A stretch of 64,000 nucleotides of DNA, taken from an uncultured Collinsella sp. GTDB lineage: Bacteria > Actinomycetota > Coriobacteriia > Coriobacteriales > Coriobacteriaceae. Below the pieces are notes generated by a model. It was not told the origin of the DNA. It saw nothing but the letters and a program-made list of their open reading frames with translations, and searched no databases. Each line of letters opens with the position of its first letter. Positions within the stretch are counted from its first letter, which is position 1. This document shows, piece after piece, positions 41,788 through 50,913 of this stretch. The stretch spans positions 1-64,000 of the forward strand of contig CATWSG010000005.1 of assembly GCA_958353395.1 (NCBI GenBank). Reading direction: 5' to 3'. The position numbers were made by a program, and so were the translations under genes.

Positions 41788-44538
41788 TTATTTGGCGTCG
41801 GCCCAGGTTATGCCGGTGCTAGCTTCGGCGATCAACGGTACGCGGAGGTCTACTACGTGCTCCATGACGTCGCGGACCATGGCGGTGAGGCGCTCGACTT
41901 CGTCGACGGGGCACTCAAAGTCCAGTTCGTCGTGTACCTGCAGAATCATATGGGCGGCAAAGCCCTCTTCTTCCAGGCGGCGGCTTACGCGGGCCATGGC
42001 GATCTTGATGATGTCAGCCGCGGTGCCCTGCATGGGGTGGTTCATGGCCGTGCGCTCGCCAAAGCCGCGGAGCTGTGGGTTTTTGGCCTTGAGCTCGGGA
42101 ATATGGCGCCGGCGACCATACATGGTCTCGGCATAGCCCGTCTGCTTGGCGCGCGCCACCACGTTGTCGAGGAACGTTCGCACGCCCGGGTAGGCCTCGT
42201 AGTAGCGGTCGATCATGCCACGCGCCTCGGCCATCGAGATATGCAGCGACTGCGACAGACCATAGGCCTGCTGGCCGTACACAATGCCAAAGTTCACGGC
42301 CTTGGCGCGGCTGCGCAGGTCGGGTGTCACCTCGGACACCGGAACGCCAAATACGCGCGCGGCCGTCTCGGCATGGAAGTCCTCACCCTCGTTAAAGGCA
42401 CGTACCAGATGCTCGTCACCCGAGAGGTGCGCGAGCAGACGCAGCTCGATCTGCGAGTAGTCCACCGCCAAAAAGACACTGCCCTCGCCTGCCGAAAACG
42501 CCGTCTTGACGGTGCGGCCCAACTCAGAGCGCGTCGGGATGTTCTGCAAGTTCGGGTCGCTCGAGGACAGACGCCCCGTCGCGGTGATGGTCTGGTTGTA
42601 CGTGGTGTGCACACGACCGTCACCACGGCGCAGCGGACCTAGCGTGTCCAGATAGGTCGACTTAATCTTGGACTTCTCACGCCAGTCCAAAATCAGACGC
42701 ACGATCTCGTGGTCGCGGGCAAGATCGCTCAACACCTTGGCGTTGGTCGAATAATAGCCGCGCTTAGTCTTCTTGAGGCCCTTGGTCGGAAGCCCCATCA
42801 CATCAAACAGCACGTGCGAGAGTTGCATGGGGCTGCCGATGTTAAAGGTCTCGTCACCGGCAAGGTCGCGAATGCTTCGCTCGACCTCGGCAATCTGGGT
42901 CGCCAGGCCCTCGGACAGACTGTGCAGGCGGTCGGGGTCCACGAGCATGCCCGCGCGCTCCATCTTGGCAAGTACCGGAACGAGCGGCATCTCGATGCCA
43001 TCGAACACGTTGGCGGCGTTCTCACGGGCCATGCACTCGCGCAACGGCGCCACGAGCGCCAGCGTCAGGGCCGCAGTACGGGCGGCAGGCGCCGGAGCGT
43101 CCTCACCGGCACCCTCTGCGCCGCGCGCCGCAGGCAGCGCCATCTGCAGATAGGTATCGGCCAGATATGCCTCATCGAACTCGGAGCGATCGGAATCCAA
43201 CAGGTAGGCGGCAACAACGGTATCGAAGATGCGCGTGGAATCGACTGCCAGCGGATCCATGAGCTCGGGCTCAGAGGAATCGATAGGCGAAAGCTCGTGC
43301 AGCAGCGCCTTCATATCCGGGCTCGCCACGCGGCCCTCCATAAACAGGCGCGCGAGCACGCCGGCAATCACGCCGTAGACGAAGCTGAAGCCCTCAACCT
43401 CAGCCGCCGCACCGCCGTCGCCCTCCTCGAGCGCGAACAGGCCCTTGGACGTCGCCAGCCACAGCGTGCGTGTCAGCCCAAAGAGCGCGCCCTCTTCCTT
43501 GTCGTCGTCCACCACGGCGGCGACCCACTCGCCGGCATCAATCGCGCGGGAAATCTCAGCCGCAACGGCACCAAGCGCGTCAGCATCGCCCGCGGCTGCG
43601 CGAACCATCGCAGGCATCTCAAACACACTGGAGGCAGCAGCAGCCCCGCCCTCGCCACCGATCAGCGCCAAGAAACGGTTCTGCATGGCCGTAATGCCGA
43701 GCGTGCCGAGCGCCGCGGAAACCTCATCGGCAGAAAACGCCGGGAAGGACGTCGCCTCAAAATCGAGCTCAACGGGCGCATCGGTGCGGATGGTCGCCAC
43801 CTTACGGCTCAGCAGCGCGTCGTCGATGTGCGCGCGCAGGTTTTCGCCCATTTTGCCCTTGACCTCGTCGGCGTGTGCGATGACCTCGTCCAGGCTACCG
43901 TACTGCGCAATGAGCGCGCTCGCCTTTTTGGGGCCGATGCCCGGCACGCCGGGGATGTTATCGGACGTGTCGCCCTTCAGACCATAAAAGTCGGGCACGA
44001 GCGCCGGCGTGATGCCGTGATACAGATCGTCCACGCTCTCGGGCGTCATAATCGCCACGTCGGACAAGCCCTTGCGGGTCGAGACCACGTTGACGTGCTC
44101 GGTCACGAGCTGATACATGTCGCGGTCACCGGTCACCAGCAGCATGTCACAGCCGGCCTGCTCGCCCAGGCGCGCCATAGTGCCCAGGATGTCATCGCCT
44201 TCCCAGCCCTCGGACTGCAAGATCGGCACGTTGAGCGCGGCGAGCAGCTCCTTAATCATGGGAAACTGCGCGTGCAGATCGGGGTCCATGGGCGGGCGCT
44301 GAGCCTTGTACTGCGGCAGCATCTCCATGCGCACGTGCGGCTTGCCCTTGTCAAACGCCACAACAACGCCGTCGGGATTAAAGGCGTCAACCATCTTGAG
44401 GAACATATTCAAAAAGCCAAAAATCGCGTTGGTGGGACGACCGTCCGGCGCGTTCATGGTCGGCGGCACGGCGTGGAAGGCGCGGTGCATGAGCGAGTTG
44501 CCGTCGATGACGGCAAAGGTACGGCGCTTGTCAGACAT
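41788..44538 (-). CDS. polA: DNA polymerase I
   Basis: This 916-residue polymerase has an N-terminal 5'-nuclease (residues 1-300; FAVIDGNSLMHRAF, GDRDMYQL, GLKGDTSDNIPGVPGIGPK). The central 300-560 region resembles the 3'-5' exonuclease fold but I cannot find a full DEDD set, so proofreading is probably lost. The C-terminal polymerase has motif A VDYSQIELR, motif B RSRAKAVNFGIVYG and motif C QVHDELDFE. The ATG at 44538 follows GAGGT. It repairs DNA and removes Okazaki RNA primers. Confidence 0.96.
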   Translation of the reverse strand: MSDKRRTFAVIDGNSLMHRAFHAVPPTMNAPDGRPTNAIFGFLNMFLKMVDAFNPDGVVVAFDKGKPHVRMEMLPQYKAQRPPMDPDLHAQFPMIKELLAALNVPILQSEGWEGDDILGTMARLGEQAGCDMLLVTGDRDMYQLVTEHVNVVSTRKGLSDVAIMTPESVDDLYHGITPALVPDFYGLKGDTSDNIPGVPGIGPKKASALIAQYGSLDEVIAHADEVKGKMGENLRAHIDDALLSRKVATIRTDAPVELDFEATSFPAFSADEVSAALGTLGITAMQNRFLALIGGEGGAAAASSVFEMPAMVRAAAGDADALGAVAAEISRAIDAGEWVAAVVDDDKEEGALFGLTRTLWLATSKGLFALEEGDGGAAAEVEGFSFVYGVIAGVLARLFMEGRVASPDMKALLHELSPIDSSEPELMDPLAVDSTRIFDTVVAAYLLDSDRSEFDEAYLADTYLQMALPAARGAEGAGEDAPAPAARTAALTLALVAPLRECMARENAANVFDGIEMPLVPVLAKMERAGMLVDPDRLHSLSEGLATQIAEVERSIRDLAGDETFNIGSPMQLSHVLFDVMGLPTKGLKKTKRGYYSTNAKVLSDLARDHEIVRLILDWREKSKIKSTYLDTLGPLRRGDGRVHTTYNQTITATGRLSSSDPNLQNIPTRSELGRTVKTAFSAGEGSVFLAVDYSQIELRLLAHLSGDEHLVRAFNEGEDFHAETAARVFGVPVSEVTPDLRSRAKAVNFGIVYGQQAYGLSQSLHISMAEARGMIDRYYEAYPGVRTFLDNVVARAKQTGYAETMYGRRRHIPELKAKNPQLRGFGERTAMNHPMQGTAADIIKIAMARVSRRLEEEGFAAHMILQVHDELDFECPVDEVERLTAMVRDVMEHVVDLRVPLIAEASTGITWADAK

Positions 44539-44704
44539 ATTGAATACCTCGCTTTGGGCTGGGCACGGTTTGCTCACACCAGTTTACACGCTCTCCGCCC
44601 CGCGGCCACCGCACATCAGGCTTCCCTGCCGCCGTGAGCCCGCGCGTGATACGATGGCTCACGGTACATCAACCAGCACGATCGATCCGAAAGGAGCCTG
44701 CGTC

Positions 44705-46102
44705 ATGGAGCGTCCCTGCGCATGGAAAAAGTACACGCCACAACAGATCGAGGAACTCGAGGAACTTTGCCGCGGCTATAAGCAGTTTTTGAGTGAGAAC
44801 AAGACCGAGCGCCTGTGCGTCAAGACCGGTATCAAGATGGCCGAGGAGGCGGGCTACGTCAATCTGGAGACCGTGATCGCCGAGGGCCGCGCGCTCAAGG
44901 CAGGCGACAAGGTGTACGCCGCCAACCACGGCAAGGACCTTATGCTCGTCAACCTGGGCACCGCCCCGCTCGAGCAGGGCTTTAACATCCTGGGCGCCCA
45001 CGTGGACTCGCCGCGCCTAGACCTTAAGCAGAACCCCGCTTTCGAGGCCGGCGACATGGCCTATCTCGACACGCACTACTATGGCGGCGTCAAGAGCTAC
45101 CACTGGGTAGCCTCCCCGCTCGCACTCGTGGGCGTCATCTGCAAAAAGGACGGCACCACCGTCGACATCAACATCGGCGACAAGGCAGACGACCCGGTCT
45201 TTACCATCTCCGACCTGCTGATCCACCTCTCGAGTGAGCAGATGTCCAAGCCTGCCAAGGACGCCGTCGATGCCGAGATCCTCGACGTGATCGTGGGCGG
45301 CCGTCCCGTCAAGTTTGACGAGGACGACAAGGACGCCCCCAAGGAGCCCGTCAAGCAGATGTTCCTGGACATCCTCAAGGAGCAGTACGACGTCGAGGAG
45401 GAGGACTTCCTCTCCGCCGAGATCGAGGTCGTGCCCGCCGGCCCCGCCCGCGACATGGGCCTCGACCGTTCCATGATTCTGGGCTATGGCCACGACGACC
45501 GCGTCTGCGCCTACCCCTCCATGCTCGCCCAGATCAATGTGGCCAACGTGGAGCGCACGAGCATCACGCTCATCGTCGACAAGGAGGAGATCGGCTCCGT
45601 GGGTGCCACCGGTATGACGAGCCGCTTCTTCGAGAACACCGTCGCCGAGATCATGACGCTCGCCGGCGAGGATAGCCCGCTGGCCCTGCGCCGCGCGCTC
45701 GCCCGCAGCCGTATGCTCTCCTCTGACGTGTCCGCCGGCTTCGATCCGGGCTACGCCGGCAAGTTCGAGACCAAGAACGCCGCCTTTATGGGTCGCGGCC
45801 TGTGCTTCAACAAGTACACGGGCAGTCGCGGCAAGGGTGGCTCCAACGACGCCGACGCCGAGTACGTGGCCCTCGTCCGCGACATCATGGACGAGGCAGG
45901 CGTAGACTTCCAGACCTGCGAGCTCGGCCGTGTCAACGCGGGCGGCGGCGGCACCATCGCCTACATCATGGCCAAGTACGGCATGAACGTCATCGACTCC
46001 GGCGTTGCCGTCCTGTCCATGCACGCCCTGTGGGAGGTTGCCAACAAGGCCGATATCTACGAGGCCTACCGCGGCTACAAGGCCTTCCTCGAGCGCGCCT
46101 AA
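44705..46102 (+). CDS. M18-family aminopeptidase
   Basis: This 465-residue metallopeptidase has zinc ligands in GAHVDSPRLDLK (His, Asp), the acidic pair in IVDKEEIGSVGATG, and a C-terminal catalytic His in VLSMHALWEV. The length and the RTSITLIVDKEE block fit the M18 family of cytosolic aminopeptidases. AAAGGAG lies 8 nt before the ATG at 44705. It is divergent from polA. Confidence 0.93.
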   Translation: MERPCAWKKYTPQQIEELEELCRGYKQFLSENKTERLCVKTGIKMAEEAGYVNLETVIAEGRALKAGDKVYAANHGKDLMLVNLGTAPLEQGFNILGAHVDSPRLDLKQNPAFEAGDMAYLDTHYYGGVKSYHWVASPLALVGVICKKDGTTVDINIGDKADDPVFTISDLLIHLSSEQMSKPAKDAVDAEILDVIVGGRPVKFDEDDKDAPKEPVKQMFLDILKEQYDVEEEDFLSAEIEVVPAGPARDMGLDRSMILGYGHDDRVCAYPSMLAQINVANVERTSITLIVDKEEIGSVGATGMTSRFFENTVAEIMTLAGEDSPLALRRALARSRMLSSDVSAGFDPGYAGKFETKNAAFMGRGLCFNKYTGSRGKGGSNDADAEYVALVRDIMDEAGVDFQTCELGRVNAGGGGTIAYIMAKYGMNVIDSGVAVLSMHALWEVANKADIYEAYRGYKAFLERA

Positions 46103-46138
46103 CCAGCCCTCGTAAAACGAGCCCAATCAGCCCTTCAT

Positions 46139-46207
46139 AACTTGCGGTGAAATACGGATTCATTAGGCCTTCCAACAGGGAAAGCAGTCAGCATTTCACC
46201 GCAACTT
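46139..46207. repeat. Dispersed hairpin repeat, family A copy 4 (degenerate)
   Basis: The left side TTGCGGTGAAATACGGA and right side CAGCATTTCACCGCAACTT still pair, but with more mismatches than the other copies. It lies between the M18 peptidase and yaaA genes. Confidence 0.7.
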
Positions 46208-46228
46208 TTTTAGCGGGAGGAGGATTCC

Positions 46229-47038
46229 GTGCTACAGGTCGTCATTTCGCCCGCCAAACAGATGCGGACAGCTCAAGATGCCTTTGACGTTTGGGGCATA
46301 CCGCCTTTTGCACATCAGACGGCCCGGCTCCATCAGGCACTGCTGGGCATCGAACACGAGGACGGCGCGGCAGGCCTTCAGGCCCTTTGGAACGTGAGCG
46401 ACAGGCTGCTTACAACGTGCCTGGATACGCTTCACGGATTTATGCCCGTCCCGAGCGATGCCGACCTCGCCGATTCCGGTATCGCACGTCGCCTCTCCCC
46501 CGCCGTCATGTCCTACCACGGCATCCAATACCAAAGCATGGCGCCCGAGGTCATGGATGCCGCACAGCTCGACTGGCTGCAAAACCATCTCTGGATCCTC
46601 TCGGGACTCTACGGATGCGTGCGCCCCTTCCACGGCGTGTCGCCCTATCGGCTCGAAATGGGGGCGAAGCTCTCCGTCGACGGCGCTCGCGATCTCTATG
46701 CCTTCTGGGGGAATCGACTTGCGCAGGCAATTGCGCCGGCCGGTTCCGACACCACTATCGTCAACCTTGCCAGCGTGGAATACGCCAAAGCCGTCCTGCC
46801 CCATGCTGCACAGGATACAACTGTTATCACCTGCCTTTTTGGCGAAGGCATCCGCAACGATAAGCCCGTCCAGCGATCGACCGCTAGCAAAAAGGCACGC
46901 GGCTCCATGGTGCGCTGGATGGCAGAAAACAAGCTCGAGGATGTAAGCGGGCTCACCGCGTTCGACGTTGGTTATCGTCACTTTCCCGAGCTTTCAAATA
47001 AAAACACTTTGGTCTTCCTGAACGAACAGGCCTTGTAG
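46229..47038 (+). CDS. yaaA: YaaA (DUF328) family protein
   Basis: The product has 269 residues and begins LQVVISPAKQM, with SPAVMSYHGIQYQ and LWILSGLYGCVRPFHGVSPYRLEM, then the RSTASKKARGSMVRWM block. In E. coli YaaA lowers free iron during peroxide stress and binds DNA. The start is a GTG with GGGAGGAGG 5 nt upstream. Confidence 0.9.
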   Translation: MLQVVISPAKQMRTAQDAFDVWGIPPFAHQTARLHQALLGIEHEDGAAGLQALWNVSDRLLTTCLDTLHGFMPVPSDADLADSGIARRLSPAVMSYHGIQYQSMAPEVMDAAQLDWLQNHLWILSGLYGCVRPFHGVSPYRLEMGAKLSVDGARDLYAFWGNRLAQAIAPAGSDTTIVNLASVEYAKAVLPHAAQDTTVITCLFGEGIRNDKPVQRSTASKKARGSMVRWMAENKLEDVSGLTAFDVGYRHFPELSNKNTLVFLNEQAL

Positions 47039-47078
47039 GACCACCGCTACTTTTGAATGTGCTGCCTAGGCTCGACAC

Positions 47079-47600
47079 CTATTCCGCTAGACCGTCGGCC
47101 TTCGCAATCACGTTTGTCGAACCGTCCTGATAGACAATCTTGACGTGCTCAACCTCGGACACCGCAACATCCGTCGGAGGCTCCAGGCGCCATTCCGCCA
47201 GCGCAATGTCCATGGTCGTGGGCACGTTCCCCTGATCTTTGAGCTTCACCGTGAGCGTTTTGAGCGCCGCATCAAACGTCACGCGTTCGATTTCTTCGCC
47301 CGGAATGGATCCGCCACTCAGCTGCAACTGCACAAACTCGTCGCGCGGATACCAATAGTCGCCCGGAACGGCGAGCGTATTGGCATTACCGCCAGTACTC
47401 CTCACCGTCATAATCGGTAGGCCATCATTAGCCTCGAACTCCCATGCAGCGCCGCCGCGACCGCCAAACGTCCAGATACAAAAGGCAATCACCAGCACGG
47501 CAAGCACCGCAAAGCCAATCGCGACCAACCCATGGTGCGCACGGCCCTCCTCGGCCGATATGTCCCATTGCGTCTCTCGATATAGATGCTTGTCTTCCAT
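47079..47600 (-). CDS. Single-pass membrane protein, unknown function
   Basis: This 173-residue protein has a hydrophilic N-terminus of about 24 residues, one membrane span at about 25-45 (GLVAIGFAVLAVLVIAFCIW) and an extracytoplasmic domain rich in beta-type sequence. I do not recognise a family. GGGGAGG lies before the ATG. It is convergent with yaaA and divergent from thiC. Confidence 0.7.
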   Translation of the reverse strand: MEDKHLYRETQWDISAEEGRAHHGLVAIGFAVLAVLVIAFCIWTFGGRGGAAWEFEANDGLPIMTVRSTGGNANTLAVPGDYWYPRDEFVQLQLSGGSIPGEEIERVTFDAALKTLTVKLKDQGNVPTTMDIALAEWRLEPPTDVAVSEVEHVKIVYQDGSTNVIAKADGLAE

Positions 47601-47664
47601 GTTCGCCTCCCCACAGGCACGCTCATCGCGTCAATCGTACCCATTCGAGCTATACTTGAGCCCA

Positions 47665-47763
47665 CCACATAAACGGGGAGCTTGCAGGACAAGACGGCAG
47701 GCTGAGACTGGGCGCGCCCGCCCTGACCCGCAAACCTGATATGGGTAATGCCAACGAAGGGAG
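47665..47763 (+). promoter_or_regulatory. TPP riboswitch
   Basis: The conserved THI box is complete: ACGGGGAGC, then GGCTGAGACTGGGC, GACCCGCAAACCTGAT, and ATGGGTAATGCCAACG. The final GAAGGGAG is also the thiC ribosome binding site, so TPP binding would block thiC translation. Confidence 0.95.
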
Positions 47764-47771
47764 CCGTGCCA

Positions 47772-49106
47772 ATGAGCACACAGACCGAGTCCAAGCTCGT
47801 CACGCAAATCGACTTCGCCCGCGCCGGGCAGATCACACCGCAGATGAAGGAGGTCGCCGAGCGCGAGCATCGTGACCCCGAGTACATCCGTGAGCGCGTG
47901 GCCGACGGCCGCATCGCCATTCCCGCCAACATCGTGCATATCAAAAAGGGCATGCGCGCCTTTGGTGTCGGTGAGGGCCTGTCCACCAAGGTCAACGTGA
48001 ACTTGGGCATCTCGGGCGACAAGGCCGATGCCGCCGAGGAATGGAAGAAGGTCAAGATCGCTGAGGACTTTGGCGCCGACGCCATCATGGACCTCTCCAA
48101 CTCGGGCAAGACGCGCCAGTTCCGCCAGCAGCTCATCGACGAGACCCCGCTCATGGTGGGCACCGTCCCCATGTACGACGCCATCGGCTACATGGAAAAG
48201 CCGCTGGTCAAGCTTACCAAGGACGACCTGTTCGAGGTCGTGCGCGCGCACGCCGAGGACGGCGTGGACTTTATGACCATCCACTGCGGCATCAACAAGT
48301 CGGTCACCAAGACCTTTAAGGAGACCGGCCGCCTCATGAACATCGTGAGCCGCGGCGGCTCGCTGCTGTTTGGCTGGATGGAGGTCACCGGTAACGAGAA
48401 CCCGTTCTATGAGTACTTTGACGAGCTGCTCGAAATCTGCCATGAGTACGACGTGACGATTTCGCTCGGCGACTCCTGCCGCCCGGGCTGCCTCTACGAC
48501 TCCAACGACGCCACCGAGACCGCCGAGATGATCGAGCTGGGCAAGCTATGCAAGCGTGCTTGGGCCGCCGGCGTCCAGGTCATGGTCGAGGGCCCGGGTC
48601 ACATGGCGCTCGACGAGATCGCCGCCAACATGAAGCTGCAGAAGCGCCTGTGCCACAACGCCCCGTTCTATGTGCTCGGGCCGCTGGTGACCGATATCGG
48701 CGTGGGTTATGACCACATCACCGCTGCCATCGGCGGCGCCATCTCCGCGAGCTCGGGTGCCGACTTTTTGTGCTACGTGACACCGGCAGAGCACCTATGC
48801 CTGCCTAACGCCCAGGATGTGCTCGATGGCCTCATGGCCACCAAGATCGCCGCACACGCCGCCGACATCGCCAAAAAGGTGCCCCACGCCCGCGACATGG
48901 ACGACAAGATGGGCCAGGCACGCCGCAAGCTCGACTGGGACGCCATGTGGAAGTGCGCGCTCGACCCGGTTACGGGCAAGAAGCGCTACGAGGAGTCCCC
49001 CGCCGCCACCGAGGGCACTTGCACCATGTGTGGCAAGATGTGCGCCGTCCGTACCGTCAACAAGGTGTTCGAGGGTACGACGATCGATCTTGGCATGGAG
49101 GACTAA
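47772..49106 (+). CDS. thiC: Phosphomethylpyrimidine synthase
   Basis: The product has 444 residues, a radical SAM enzyme converting AIR to HMP-P in thiamine synthesis. The key blocks are LSNSGKTRQFRQQL, ISLGDSCRPGC, VMVEGPGHM and GADFLCYVTPAEHL. The C-terminal cluster motif is CTMCGKMC, with Cys spacing x2 and x3, and belongs to the short form of the enzyme. It is under TPP riboswitch control. Confidence 0.96.
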   Translation: MSTQTESKLVTQIDFARAGQITPQMKEVAEREHRDPEYIRERVADGRIAIPANIVHIKKGMRAFGVGEGLSTKVNVNLGISGDKADAAEEWKKVKIAEDFGADAIMDLSNSGKTRQFRQQLIDETPLMVGTVPMYDAIGYMEKPLVKLTKDDLFEVVRAHAEDGVDFMTIHCGINKSVTKTFKETGRLMNIVSRGGSLLFGWMEVTGNENPFYEYFDELLEICHEYDVTISLGDSCRPGCLYDSNDATETAEMIELGKLCKRAWAAGVQVMVEGPGHMALDEIAANMKLQKRLCHNAPFYVLGPLVTDIGVGYDHITAAIGGAISASSGADFLCYVTPAEHLCLPNAQDVLDGLMATKIAAHAADIAKKVPHARDMDDKMGQARRKLDWDAMWKCALDPVTGKKRYEESPAATEGTCTMCGKMCAVRTVNKVFEGTTIDLGMED

Positions 49107-49194
49107 CTCGTCACCGGAGCCACAAACGGCCACAAGGTGTTCGTCAATTGTTGACATGTGAACATTTTCTTACATTTCCGTAAAGATTGCACTG

Positions 49195-49238
49195 CCCGCC
49201 CGGGATCGGCATACAGCCGGCCCGGGCAACTTTATAAT
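49195..49238 (+). promoter_or_regulatory. thiC terminator hairpin and thiD -10
   Basis: A GC-rich hairpin, GCCCGGG with CCCGGGC and inner CGGC/GCCG, ends near 49227 and may terminate thiC. TATAAT at 49233-49238 is a likely -10 for thiD. Confidence 0.45.
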
Positions 49239-49283
49239 GCAGGCAGGAGACCCATTTGAATCCGACCGAACAAGGGAGCGAAC

Positions 49284-50114
49284 ATGGATCGCAGTAAGGT
49301 ACCCGCCGTTCTATCCATCGCAGGATCCGATTCCAGCGGTGGCGCCGGCATTCAGGCAGACATTAAGACCATCACGGCGCACCGTCTGTATGCCGAGACA
49401 GCCATCACAGCCATAACCGCACAAAACACGCTCGGTGTCACCGCCGTGCAGAATATCTCCCCGGATATTGTCGCGGCGCAGATCGACGCCGTCTTTGACG
49501 ATATTCGCCCCAACGCGGTCAAAATCGGCATGGTTTCCTCTGCTGAGATTATCGAGGTTATCGCCGACCGCCTGAGTGCCTGGGACGCACAAAATATCGT
49601 CGTCGATCCCGTCATGGTCGCCACTTCGGGCGCCCGCCTCATTGCCGAGGATGCCGCTGAGGCGCTCACACGTCGCCTGTTCCCGTTGGCGACCGTCATC
49701 ACGCCCAACATTCCCGAGGCCATGGCGCTGCTCGACTACGAGGTCGATTCCGAGCGCACGCAGCAAAACGCTGCCATGCTCCTCACCCGCCGCTTTGGCT
49801 GCGCGTCCCTTGTTAAGGGCGGGCATTTTGTCAACGAGGCCAACGATGTGCTAGCAGAGCCCGCGCCGCTCGATGACGAGGGCAACCACCTGGGCGATCC
49901 GCTCACCACGTGGTTCCGCCACAAGCGCATCGAGACCGCCAACACGCATGGCACCGGCTGCACGCTCTCGTCCGCCATCGCCTGCGCATTGGCACAGGGC
50001 ATGGATCTTGCCGACGCCGTCAACGCCGGCAAGGCCTACCTAACCGGCGCTCTCGCCGCCGGCCTGAACATGGGCAAAGGCTCCGGCCCTGTCAACCACA
50101 TGTGGCAGTATTAA
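49284..50114 (+). CDS. thiD: HMP/HMP-P kinase
   Basis: This 276-residue ribokinase-fold enzyme phosphorylates hydroxymethylpyrimidine twice. It begins PAVLSIAGSDSSGGAGIQAD and has the catalytic NTHGTGCTLSSA with VDPVMVATSG. It works directly after ThiC in the pathway. Confidence 0.95.
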   Translation: MDRSKVPAVLSIAGSDSSGGAGIQADIKTITAHRLYAETAITAITAQNTLGVTAVQNISPDIVAAQIDAVFDDIRPNAVKIGMVSSAEIIEVIADRLSAWDAQNIVVDPVMVATSGARLIAEDAAEALTRRLFPLATVITPNIPEAMALLDYEVDSERTQQNAAMLLTRRFGCASLVKGGHFVNEANDVLAEPAPLDDEGNHLGDPLTTWFRHKRIETANTHGTGCTLSSAIACALAQGMDLADAVNAGKAYLTGALAAGLNMGKGSGPVNHMWQY

Positions 50115-50174
50115 GATTCGCAGCCCAAGCCACCGCAAAGGCGCCCGCCCCCTTTGCGGTGGTTTGGGGTCGCG

Positions 50175-50834
50175 CTACTCTCCGAGCATCTCTTGGAGCT
50201 TGGCTGCCACGGCGTGACCCAGGCTCTCATGGCTTTCGGGCATCATATGCAGATAGTCGATATCGCCCGGCTCGGCAAAGTCGGCGGCATTCAAAAAGTC
50301 GCAGCCAAACTGCTCAGCCACATGCGCGTAGTACTCACCAAAATGTTCCGAGGCTTCTACGGAATGCTCGTCAAAATCGGTCATATATACGTCGGCGATC
50401 TGCGGCTTAATCTTGATAGGCGCCATCAGCAGAATGCGCGGACAAGGCGCAGCGTCGGTCCACGGAAACGCGCGGACGGCGCGAATCAGCGCTATGGCGC
50501 CACGGGCGATATCGGAAGCTGTCACGTTAAAGACCGTCTTACAGTCGTTGGTGCCCAGCATGATCACAATGGCGTCCAGCGGCTTATGGGCCTCGAGCAG
50601 CATCGGAAGTGCGCGGATGCCGTTAAGATTGGTGTCCAGATGGCACATGTCGTCGCGTACCGTCGTGCGGCCGTTGAGGCCTTCTTCAATTACATGCCAG
50701 CCCTCGCCTAAGTCACGTTGGGCCACGCCGCACCAGCGCACATCCTGCGCATAGCGCACCGCGGTGCCGTCGCGCATGCCCGCCGGATCGTAACCATAGG
50801 TGTTGCTGTCGCCAAAGCATAGAACGTTTTTCAT
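50175..50834 (-). CDS. SGNH/GDSL hydrolase
   Basis: The product is a 219-residue esterase-like protein with the catalytic Ser in LCFGDSNTYG, GLNGRTT, the GTND block in IVIMLGTNDCK, and the C-terminal Asp/His pair in the DYLHMMPESHESLGH region. Block sequences resemble arylesterases of the SGNH group. It has no signal peptide, so it is cytosolic. GGAGGGG lies before the ATG. Confidence 0.88.
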   Translation of the reverse strand: MKNVLCFGDSNTYGYDPAGMRDGTAVRYAQDVRWCGVAQRDLGEGWHVIEEGLNGRTTVRDDMCHLDTNLNGIRALPMLLEAHKPLDAIVIMLGTNDCKTVFNVTASDIARGAIALIRAVRAFPWTDAAPCPRILLMAPIKIKPQIADVYMTDFDEHSVEASEHFGEYYAHVAEQFGCDFLNAADFAEPGDIDYLHMMPESHESLGHAVAAKLQEMLGE

Positions 50835-50856
50835 CGTAAGCCCCTCCTTTTAGTAA

Positions 50857-50888
50857 AAAGCCGGCGGGAGCAGCCTCTCCCGCCGGCT
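50857..50888 (-). terminator. Terminator of the PARG-like gene
   Basis: AGCCGGCGGGAG/CTCCCGCCGGCT stem, followed on the minus strand by TTTTTACT. Confidence 0.85.
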
Positions 50889-50913
50889 CGACATATCCGT
50901 CAGCACGTACCGA

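Noticed and set aside
308..46207. CRISPR array
   Set aside because: The repeated hairpins are single dispersed copies without regular spacers or cas genes.
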